Origin: Bacteroidota bacterium
GTDB taxonomy: Bacteria; Bacteroidota; Bacteroidia; Bacteroidales; UBA10428
NCBI GenBank assembly: GCA_017860375.1
Contig: JAGDMB010000030.1
Coordinates: 1-13,600 of the forward strand
Length of the DNA stretch: 13,600 bases
Direction: 5' to 3'
Part shown: positions 1 to 5,575 of the stretch, in pieces
How positions within the stretch are numbered: position 1 is the stretch's first letter
Layout: every line of letters starts with the position of its first letter
Position numbers and translations under genes: made by a program
The notes under the pieces: generated by a model
What the model saw: only the letters and a program-made list of their open reading frames with translations
Told to the model about the DNA's origin: nothing
The model's database searches: none

Positions 1-16
1 TCAAACTTTCAAACTT
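1..16 (-). repeat. Tandem 8-base repeat (AAGTTTGA x2) just after the ABC ATPase stop
   Basis: Read on the minus strand, two exact AAGTTTGA units follow the TAA stop of the ABC ATPase gene after one base. The array may continue past the window edge. A related array with the same 8-base period overlaps the stop codon of the regulator gene at 10547-10578. Function is unknown; it may be a simple dispersed intergenic repeat. Confidence 0.6.
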
Positions 17-17
17 C

Positions 18-701
18 TTACAGGATCTGCCTGATATTCTCCGTAACAATATGGCCATCAAACAGTTGAATGATCCGGTGTGCTTTATCGGCATCCGAAG
101 GAGAGTGGGTTACCATTACAATGGTAGTACCCTCGTTATTAAGCTCGGTCAACAGGTTCATCACCTCTTCGCCATTGGTCGAATCGAGGTTGCCGGTAGG
201 CTCATCTGCCAGGATAAGCATCGGTTTCGTAACCACGGCGCGCGATATGGCAACACGTTGCTGTTGTCCACCCGAAAGTTGCTGGGGAAAATGCTTTTTA
301 CGGTGCGTTATTTTCATCCGTTCAAGTACCTCGCTCACCTTTCTGCGGCGTTCAGAAGGAGACACCTTCAGGTATAGCAGCGGCAATTCCACATTTTCAT
401 ACACCGTCAGCTCATCGATGAGGTTAAAACTCTGAAAGACAAATCCGATGTTCCCTTTCCGGAGGTTGGTACGCTGTCTTTCCTTGAATTTCGACACTTC
501 CTCGCCGTTAAAAAAATACCTTCCGTCAGTGGGATTGTCGAGCAGGCCGATAATGTTGAGCAGGGTGGATTTACCGCATCCTGAAGGGCCCATGATGGCA
601 ACAAACTCGCCCTTTTCAATGCTGAGGTTCACCTTGTTCAGGGCCGTGGTCTCCACCTCTTCTGTACGAAATACCTTAATCAGGTCAATAGTTTTAATCA
701 T
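18..701 (-). CDS. ABC transporter ATP-binding protein, MacB/LolD class
   Basis: This is the cytoplasmic ATPase subunit of an ABC transporter of the MacB/LolD/FtsE class. It would power a membrane permease that works with the adjacent periplasmic adaptor. All motifs are intact in the 227 residues: Walker A GPSGCGKST at 38-46, Q-loop glutamine at 90, signature LSGGQQQR at 142-149, Walker B ending in DEP at 162-168, and the switch histidine at 199. The length and the LADEPTGNLD signature are typical of this class, which includes macrolide exporters, lipoprotein release systems and antimicrobial-peptide exporters. The ATG at 701 lies 22 bases after the adaptor stop, with AAGG a few bases upstream, so the two genes are almost certainly co-transcribed. 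No permease domain is fused, so the permease should be encoded beyond base 1. The exported substrate cannot be read from the sequence. Confidence 0.95.
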   Translation of the reverse strand: MIKTIDLIKVFRTEEVETTALNKVNLSIEKGEFVAIMGPSGCGKSTLLNIIGLLDNPTDGRYFFNGEEVSKFKERQRTNLRKGNIGFVFQSFNLIDELTVYENVELPLLYLKVSPSERRRKVSEVLERMKITHRKKHFPQQLSGGQQQRVAISRAVVTKPMLILADEPTGNLDSTNGEEVMNLLTELNNEGTTIVMVTHSPSDADKAHRIIQLFDGHIVTENIRQIL

Positions 702-723
702 GATGCCTTATACGTGTTAATGG

Positions 724-1992
724 TTACTTTTTCTTGTTCCGTATGATCAGTTTATCCATATCCCCAAAGTTTTCATACCCCGATACGATCACTTTTTCCC
801 CTTCCGCCAACCCTTCCATCACCTCATAATATTTAGGATTCTGGCGCCCGATGCGGATATTGCGTTTTACTGCCTGTTCCCCTGACGGGTCAACGACATA
901 GATCCATTGCCCCCCCGTGCTTTGGTAGAAACCACCCCGTGGTATCAACAGAGCGTCCTCCGATTCCCCGAGCTCAAGGTGGATACGGGCCGTCTGGCCG
1001 ATCCGAATCTGAGGGGGAATGGCGCTGGTGAATTCCATATCGACGGTAAACGTACCGTTTTTCACTTCGGGATATACCTTCGATATTCTCAGGGTATGTT
1101 TTCCGCCGGCAAAGGTAAAATCGCCGATAAGACCGCGGCTGATACGTGCAATATAGTGCTCATCTATTTCCGCACGCATTTTATAGGAATCGAGAATATT
1201 AATGGTGCCCACCCGGCTGCCGTAGTTGATGACCTCACCCACTTCAGCGTTTAACGTAGCTAGTTCTCCGTCAACCGGAGCGGTTATTTCAAGGTTTTCC
1301 ATTCTTTTTCGAGTGAGCATCAGGTTTTTTTGCATCCGGTTGATCGATTCCTCGTCCGATGTTATCCGGGTAATCATATAAGCCGAATCACGCGTATATT
1401 TTTGTTTCTGAAGATCAAGTTGTTGTTTGGCTTCCTCATACAATTCACGCGATATTTCGAAATCCTCCTTTGAGATCAGGCTGCTGGCAAACAACTTTTC
1501 GTTGTTATGAAATTGCCTTTCAAGCCTTTTCAGGCTATACTGCAGCTCAAGAATAAGGGATTTTGAAGTGATTGTCTGATTCTCGAGGTTTATCCGTGTG
1601 GTTTTCAGGTCGTTTATGGCACGGGATACGTCTGCCTCATTGCCTGAAATGTCGAGCAAAAGATTAGAGTTGCTGAGGCGAAGGATCACATCCCCTTTCT
1701 TCACCCTGTTTCCTTCTTCGATAAGAATCGTTTCAATTCTGCCGGCCTCCACGGCGTCGAGGTAAATGGTGCGGATAGGCTCGACGGTTCCGTTTACGGA
1801 TATAAAATCCTGGTATTTATCATGTATCACGGTGGCGATGGTAAATTTCTCCTCGTCCACATTCAGTTTTGCGCTTTTGTCCCCGAATAGTATTTTGGTT
1901 ACCATTGCCAGCATGAACAATATTGCCAGCCCAATCCAGATGGTTTTCCGGGGAATTCCCTTCTTCTCTATTTTTCTGTCCATCGCGTCCAT
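724..1992 (-). CDS. Membrane-fusion / periplasmic adaptor protein (HlyD/MacA-like)
   Basis: This 422-residue protein is a periplasmic adaptor that would link an inner-membrane ABC pump to an outer-membrane channel. It has a short cytoplasmic N terminus and one membrane anchor at about 17-36. The first half of a lipoyl/barrel-sandwich domain follows at about 78-106 (AGRIETILIEEGNRVKKGD), then a long alpha-helical hairpin rich in K, E, Q and L at about 115-235. The second lipoyl half starts near LEITAPVDGEL, and beta-barrel and membrane-proximal domains lie towards the C terminus. There is no lipobox, so it is anchored by the helix. The ATG at 1992 is preceded by an AAAGAA stretch; an in-frame ATG three codons later is an alternative start. 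It is the first gene after a candidate sigma-54 promoter (2031-2046) and is followed at 22 bases by the ABC ATPase. The family is clear; the substrate is not. Confidence 0.92.
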   Translation of the reverse strand: MDAMDRKIEKKGIPRKTIWIGLAILFMLAMVTKILFGDKSAKLNVDEEKFTIATVIHDKYQDFISVNGTVEPIRTIYLDAVEAGRIETILIEEGNRVKKGDVILRLSNSNLLLDISGNEADVSRAINDLKTTRINLENQTITSKSLILELQYSLKRLERQFHNNEKLFASSLISKEDFEISRELYEEAKQQLDLQKQKYTRDSAYMITRITSDEESINRMQKNLMLTRKRMENLEITAPVDGELATLNAEVGEVINYGSRVGTINILDSYKMRAEIDEHYIARISRGLIGDFTFAGGKHTLRISKVYPEVKNGTFTVDMEFTSAIPPQIRIGQTARIHLELGESEDALLIPRGGFYQSTGGQWIYVVDPSGEQAVKRNIRIGRQNPKYYEVMEGLAEGEKVIVSGYENFGDMDKLIIRNKKK

Positions 1993-2030
1993 GCGGCGAA
2001 TATTCTTTTTTTTACCTGTTGATGATCAAT

Positions 2031-2046
2031 TGCATGAATTATGCCA
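2031..2046 (-). promoter_or_regulatory. Candidate sigma-54 (RpoN) -24/-12 promoter for the adaptor-ABC operon
   Basis: The minus strand reads TGGCATAATTCATGCA. The RpoN consensus is TGGCACG-N4-TTGCA. The invariant GG and GC have exactly the required spacing, TGGCA and TGCA match, and three positions differ (C to T, G to A, T to A). The predicted start of transcription is near 2020, giving a leader of about 28 bases to the ATG at 1992. An NtrC-class activator is encoded next to it. A caveat is that TATTTTTG (2045-2052, minus strand) also fits the Bacteroidetes -7 motif and overlaps this site. Confidence 0.7.
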
Positions 2047-2109
2047 AAAATAATAAAATATTGTCTATCAATTATTTAATAGATTTGTTTCATCAACTTG
2101 TTTAAATCA

Positions 2110-2156
2110 TTTTGTCCGGATATGCAACAAAAACAGTACGAAAACGAACAGTACGA
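2110..2156. promoter_or_regulatory. Possible enhancer (UAS) for the sigma-54 regulator: inverted plus direct repeats
   Basis: Two repeated structures lie here, 64 to 125 bases upstream of the -24 element. One is an inverted repeat, TTTTGT-N11-ACAAAA (2110-2115 and 2127-2132). The other is a perfect 10-base direct repeat, AACAGTACGA (2132-2141 and 2147-2156), with a 15-base period. Enhancer-binding proteins usually bind repeated sites about 80-150 bases upstream, so the position suits. The actual recognition sequence of this regulator is unknown. Confidence 0.35.
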
Positions 2157-2224
2157 TCGTGGCTTTTCACCTATTATCCGTGCATTCGTGGCCATCCTAA
2201 ATCTTCTTTCATTCGTGGCTTTTC
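2156..2224. repeat. Degenerate repeated ATTCGTGGC motif downstream of the histidine kinase
   Basis: Three copies of (A)TTCGTGGC-like sequence occur, at 2156-2168, 2184-2192 and 2211-2224. The first and last share TCGTGGCTTTTC exactly (2157-2168 and 2213-2224). A related ATCCGTG (2176-2182) sits directly before the middle copy. On the minus strand this is a set of CACGAAT/CACGGAT words just after the kinase stop. It resembles a short dispersed intergenic repeat; no coding potential or strong hairpin was seen. Confidence 0.5.
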
Positions 2225-2228
2225 CTCC

Positions 2229-3590
2229 TTAAAAAGTCAACGTAAAAACGGTTTCCTTGTCCGGTTCAGAATGAGCGGTGATGGTTGCGTTGTGCAGGCG
2301 CAGGATTTGTTTTGAAAGGCTAAGCCCAATACCCGATCCGGAAGGTTTTGTGGTGAAAAAAGGGATAAAAATCTTATCCAGCACATCCGGCAATATTCCC
2401 TTCCCGTTATCGGTCACCTGCAAGGTAACCCGTCCCCTCTTGTTCATCATCCCGTGCAGCTTTATCCGGCCATCTGACCGGCCGGAAAGGGCGTGCAGGG
2501 AATTTTTCACAAGGTTGATCAGCACCTGTTCCATCAGCTGTTCATCGGCGGTAAACTGAAGCGATTCAGGTTCGACACGAATAATCAGTTCAACGCTGCA
2601 CCGCGAGAATTCGTCTTCCAGCAATTTGGCCATATTATTGAACAACTCAAGAACCGAAACCACTTTAAAATTAGGTTTCGGAATCCGCGTCAGGTTGCGG
2701 TAAGTATTCACGAAATGCAACAGACCCGTGCTCCTCTTGCTGATCGTCTGGAGGGCTTTCCGGATCTCAACTACGGAGTCCTTGTCAAAATTGACGGAGT
2801 CCTGCTCCGGCTTTACATCTACTTCTTTCACCATCAGGTCGAGCGTGGATGAGAGCGATGCGATCGGCGTAATGGAATTCATAATCTCGTGTGTCAGAAC
2901 CCTGATCAGCTTCTGCCAGGCTTCGGTCTCCTGCTCCTCCAGGACGGTCTGAATATCTTTAATGGTAACAAGGTAGATGAGCTTTTCCTTGATTTTGATG
3001 GTGGTACAATAGATGGCCAGCTGAAGAATGTCGTCCTCGTCCTGAACCTTGATCAGCTTGTTTTCCCCCGGTTTGATATTCAGCAGGGTGGTCACCAGTT
3101 CGGGACTGAGGCTTTCAAAGGCCTTTATGTTTTTTATGGTGGCAACCTGGAAGAGTTTTTTGGCGGCCTTATTGATCAGTTCGATGCTTCCGTCGCCTGT
3201 ATAGGCAATCACGCTTACATCGATATTCTGTACGATGGTTTGCAGGTAATGGAAATTCTCTTCTTTCTCGGCCCTGACTTTCTGGAAATCTTCCATAACC
3301 TCGTTGAACGCTTTATTCAGCTCATCAAAGGTTCCTCCCATTCCTTCGATATTGAACGACCGTGTAAATTCCGAGAAGCGTATGGATTCGAGAAAGCTTG
3401 TCAGTTCGCGGTTGGTTTTATCGATAAAGCGGATCAGCGAACCCACCTGGAAAAGTATCAGCACGCCCGTAATAATAGGGGCAATAAAGTAGGGCTCCTC
3501 CAGGGTATAAAGAAAAAAGAAAACGAAGATGCATGCGGCCAGAAGGATGACCCTTACAATAATATTGACCCGGTAATTCCTAAAAACCAT
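2229..3590 (-). CDS. Sensor histidine kinase (NtrB/NtrY-like) with two closely spaced membrane helices
   Basis: This 453-residue membrane-bound histidine kinase is the likely partner of the sigma-54 response regulator just upstream. Two hydrophobic helices (about 9-29 and 35-55) are joined by only a few residues (EEPY), so there is no periplasmic sensor domain. A PAS-like region spans about 112-215. The phosphoacceptor is H234 in LTHEIMNSITP. The ATP-binding domain has an N-box (359-368, NLVKNSLHAL), G1 DNGKGI (394-399), F-box FIPFFTTK (408-415) and G2 GSGIGLSL (418-425), so it should be active. Its ATG overlaps the regulator's last codons by 11 bases, showing translational coupling. The input could come through the membrane, through the PAS region, or from the adjacent exporter. 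The family assignment is firm; the signal is unknown. Confidence 0.94.
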   Translation of the reverse strand: MVFRNYRVNIIVRVILLAACIFVFFFLYTLEEPYFIAPIITGVLILFQVGSLIRFIDKTNRELTSFLESIRFSEFTRSFNIEGMGGTFDELNKAFNEVMEDFQKVRAEKEENFHYLQTIVQNIDVSVIAYTGDGSIELINKAAKKLFQVATIKNIKAFESLSPELVTTLLNIKPGENKLIKVQDEDDILQLAIYCTTIKIKEKLIYLVTIKDIQTVLEEQETEAWQKLIRVLTHEIMNSITPIASLSSTLDLMVKEVDVKPEQDSVNFDKDSVVEIRKALQTISKRSTGLLHFVNTYRNLTRIPKPNFKVVSVLELFNNMAKLLEDEFSRCSVELIIRVEPESLQFTADEQLMEQVLINLVKNSLHALSGRSDGRIKLHGMMNKRGRVTLQVTDNGKGILPDVLDKIFIPFFTTKPSGSGIGLSLSKQILRLHNATITAHSEPDKETVFTLTF

Positions 3591-4956
3591 ATTTTTCCAT
3601 TCTCCGGTAAAGCGAAGTACGGGTGAGCCCTAATTCCTGTGCGGCCTGAGTAATGTTTCCCTGATTTTGCTTGAGTACTTTTTCGATGACCATTTTTTCG
3701 ATATCATCCAGAATAAAAGATTCGAATTCCAATTCACCCGCTTTCTTCCGTGGTGTGGCCAGAATAAAATCATCGGGTTCAAGGGTTTGCGATTCGGTCA
3801 TGATAACCGCCCTTTCAATTGCATGCTGAAGTTCCCTTACATTGCCGGGCCATGAATAATGCATCAGCTTATTGATGGCCGCGGCATTGATCCCTTTTAC
3901 GGTTTTCTTGTATTTTTTTGAGAAGATCTTCAGAAAATGACTGGCCAGCAGGGCAATGTCGTCTCCCCTTTCACGAAGCGGGGGCAGGTGTATTTCAATG
4001 GTATTGACCCGGTATAAAAGATCCTGCCGGAAAAGGCTGTTGCTTACCATGTCGTACACATCGTTATTGGTTGCACAGATAAGCCTGACATCAACAGAGA
4101 CTGATTTATTGGAACCCACGCGGGTGACTTCCCTGCGCTCGATGGCAGTCAGCAGCTTGGTTTGCAGCGGCAGGGTCAAATTGCCGATCTCATCGAGGAA
4201 CAGAGTTCCTTTCGAGGCAATTTCAAAACGGCCGGGTTTTTCTTTTTTGGCATCGGTGAAAGCTCCTTTTTCATGCCCGAACAGCTCGCTTTCAAAAAGG
4301 GTTTCGCTGATGGAACCCAGGTCAACGCTGATGAAAACCTCATCACGCCGGGGAGAACTGCGATGCAAAGCCCTTGCTACCAACTCTTTGCCGGTTCCGT
4401 TTTCCCCCAGAATCAACACATTCGCATCCGTCTGTGCGACTTTTTTAATGGTGTTGAACACCTCATGCATCCGGTCTGAATTGCCGATAAATTCAATAAA
4501 CGGCTGATCCATAACCGCCGACATCTCCTTCTGCCGGATCCGCAATTCATCCGCTTCCAGACGCGACCTGCGCAACTTGACAGAGGATGAAACGGTTGCC
4601 AGCAGTTTTTCGTTCTGCCAGGGTTTGAGCACAAAATCGGTGGCCCCCGATTTGATGGCCCTGACGGCTTTTTCAGCGTCCCCGTAAGCGGTAATAAAAA
4701 CCACAACCGCTTTGGGATCCAGTTCAAGGATTTTGCCCAGCCAGTCAAATCCCTCCTGCCCGCTAATAGCGTCCTTGGTAAAATTCATATCCAGCAGGAT
4801 TACATCAAAATATTCCCGGGTAAGGAGATCAGGGATCTCCTCCGGCTGGTTCAGTGTGGTTATTTTTTCAACATGCTGTTTTAACAGCAATTTCAATGCA
4901 AACAGGATATCTTCGTTGTCATCCACAACCAGTATCTTACCACTCTTGTCAATCAT
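3580..4956 (-). CDS. Sigma-54-dependent response regulator (NtrC family)
   Basis: This 458-residue bacterial enhancer-binding protein uses ATP hydrolysis to open sigma-54 promoters once phosphorylated. The receiver domain (about 5-122) has acidic residues D12 and D13, phosphoacceptor D56, T89 and K111. The AAA+ domain (about 153-385) has Walker A GENGTGKE (184-191), a sigma-54 contact loop GAFTDA (231-236) in place of the textbook GAFTGA, Walker B GTLFLDEIG (250-258), an arginine-finger region FRQDLLYRVN (309-318) and WPGNVREL (369-376). A Fis-type HTH closes the protein (about 432-455, NITQAAQELGLTRTSLYRRM). All parts are present. The gene leads a two-gene operon with the overlapping histidine kinase. 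The most obvious target is the sigma-54-like promoter at 2031-2046 in front of the exporter genes. Class and domains are certain; the target is inferred. Confidence 0.96.
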   Translation of the reverse strand: MIDKSGKILVVDDNEDILFALKLLLKQHVEKITTLNQPEEIPDLLTREYFDVILLDMNFTKDAISGQEGFDWLGKILELDPKAVVVFITAYGDAEKAVRAIKSGATDFVLKPWQNEKLLATVSSSVKLRRSRLEADELRIRQKEMSAVMDQPFIEFIGNSDRMHEVFNTIKKVAQTDANVLILGENGTGKELVARALHRSSPRRDEVFISVDLGSISETLFESELFGHEKGAFTDAKKEKPGRFEIASKGTLFLDEIGNLTLPLQTKLLTAIERREVTRVGSNKSVSVDVRLICATNNDVYDMVSNSLFRQDLLYRVNTIEIHLPPLRERGDDIALLASHFLKIFSKKYKKTVKGINAAAINKLMHYSWPGNVRELQHAIERAVIMTESQTLEPDDFILATPRKKAGELEFESFILDDIEKMVIEKVLKQNQGNITQAAQELGLTRTSLYRRMEKYGF

Positions 4957-4977
4957 ATCTTTACGTTATAACTTAAA

Positions 4978-4985
4978 CAAATGTA
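4978..4985 (-). promoter_or_regulatory. Candidate -7 element (TACATTTG) for the response regulator/kinase operon
   Basis: The minus strand reads TACATTTG, a full match to the Bacteroidetes housekeeping -7 motif TAnnTTTG. It lies 21 bases upstream of the ATG at 4956 and downstream of the terminator at 5017-5054. No clear TTTG -33 box was found at the usual distance, so support is partial. Confidence 0.45.
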
Positions 4986-5016
4986 AAGAAATCCTTTGAA
5001 AATTGCGTAAAAAGAT

Positions 5017-5054
5017 AAAAACCCTGCCGTCAGCGCGCTGACAACAGGGTTTTT
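5017..5054 (-). terminator. Strong rho-independent terminator after the RRM protein gene
   Basis: A perfect 10-base stem (AAAAACCCTG at 5017-5026 with CAGGGTTTTT at 5045-5054) encloses a perfect 14-base palindrome, GTCAGCGCGCTGAC (5029-5042). A CC/AA internal mismatch separates the two. On the minus strand the stem ends in a T-run, as expected after the RRM gene, which stops at 5124. The flanking A and T tracts make it potentially active in both directions. Confidence 0.88.
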
Positions 5055-5123
5055 ATAAATCAAATGAGCTGTTCGAATATTTTTTTTCGCAGCAATATTG
5101 CGAATTTGGAACAGCCGGAGAAC

Positions 5124-5426
5124 CTAGCGACTGCGGAATTTATTGCCGCCTCCGAATTTGCCCCTGGAACTGTTACCGTTGCTTTCTTTAGGCCTAGCCT
5201 CATTTACGGTCAATTCCCTGCTGCTGAATTCCTTTCCGTTAAGATTTTCAATGGCTTCTTTGGCTTCGTCATCGTTTGCCATTTCAACGAAAGCAAAACC
5301 TTTACTTCTGCCAGATACCTTGTCCGTGATAATTTTTACCGAGGTTACCTCTCCGTATTGTTCGAAAAGGTTTCTCAGCATTTCTTCAGTAGCCTGATAG
5401 TTTACGTTACCTACATAAATGTTCAT
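5124..5426 (-). CDS. Small single-RRM RNA-binding protein
   Basis: This 100-residue protein has one RNA recognition motif covering about residues 1-78 and a short G/S/R/K-rich tail. RNP2 is IYVGNV (3-8) and RNP1 is KGFAFVEM (42-49); the aromatic residues that stack on RNA bases are present (Y4, F44, F46). Proteins of this size and layout are common in Bacteroidota and cyanobacteria. Known members bind single-stranded RNA, and cyanobacterial relatives are often cold-induced. The tail (about 80-100, SRGKFGGGNKFRSR) is positively charged and probably adds RNA affinity. The gene is single, with its own candidate promoter region (5460-5497) and a strong terminator (5017-5054). It is likely a cytoplasmic post-transcriptional regulator or RNA chaperone; its target RNAs are unknown. 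Confidence 0.93.
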   Translation of the reverse strand: MNIYVGNVNYQATEEMLRNLFEQYGEVTSVKIITDKVSGRSKGFAFVEMANDDEAKEAIENLNGKEFSSRELTVNEARPKESNGNSSRGKFGGGNKFRSR

Positions 5427-5459
5427 AAGAAATTAAATCTAAAAAGTTAAAAAATCGAC

Positions 5460-5497
5460 CAAAGGTAAAATATTTTATTCATATTATTTATGAATAA
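5460..5497 (-). promoter_or_regulatory. Candidate promoter of the RRM gene with an overlapping perfect inverted repeat
   Basis: TACCTTTG on the minus strand (5460-5467) matches the -7 motif TAnnTTTG, 33 bases before the ATG at 5426. Just upstream is a perfect 9-base inverted repeat, TTATTCATA / TATGAATAA (5475-5483 and 5489-5497), with a 5-base spacer. It covers the place where the -33 box should be, and no clear TTTG is found there. This could be an operator, or an AT-rich cruciform that replaces the -33 contact. Confidence 0.45.
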
Positions 5498-5575
5498 GAA
5501 CAAAAATATTTGTATAAATAGTTGAAATCGGGTATAAGTAGTTAGTATCTAATGACTAATAGCCGGATCAGGAAT

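Noticed and set aside
2045..2052. TATTTTTG on the minus strand as a housekeeping -7 element for the adaptor gene
   Set aside because: It fits TAnnTTTG but lacks a TTTG at the -33 distance, and the motif is common by chance in AT-rich spacers. The overlapping sigma-54 site is more specific. It is kept as an alternative.
2889..3626. Plus-strand open frame of about 245 codons antisense to the histidine kinase
   Set aside because: It lies wholly opposite a clear kinase with all catalytic motifs, has no recognisable domain, and is explained by codon bias of the true gene.
18..4956. Reading the module as a classical MacAB or lipoprotein-release (Lol) system
   Set aside because: The ATPase class fits both, but the permease that would decide lies outside the window and the substrate cannot be inferred, so no specific gene symbols were given.
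5542..5559. TTAGT / ACTAA stem downstream of the acyl-CoA synthetase as a terminator
   Set aside because: Five AT-rich base pairs, no T-run; not stable.
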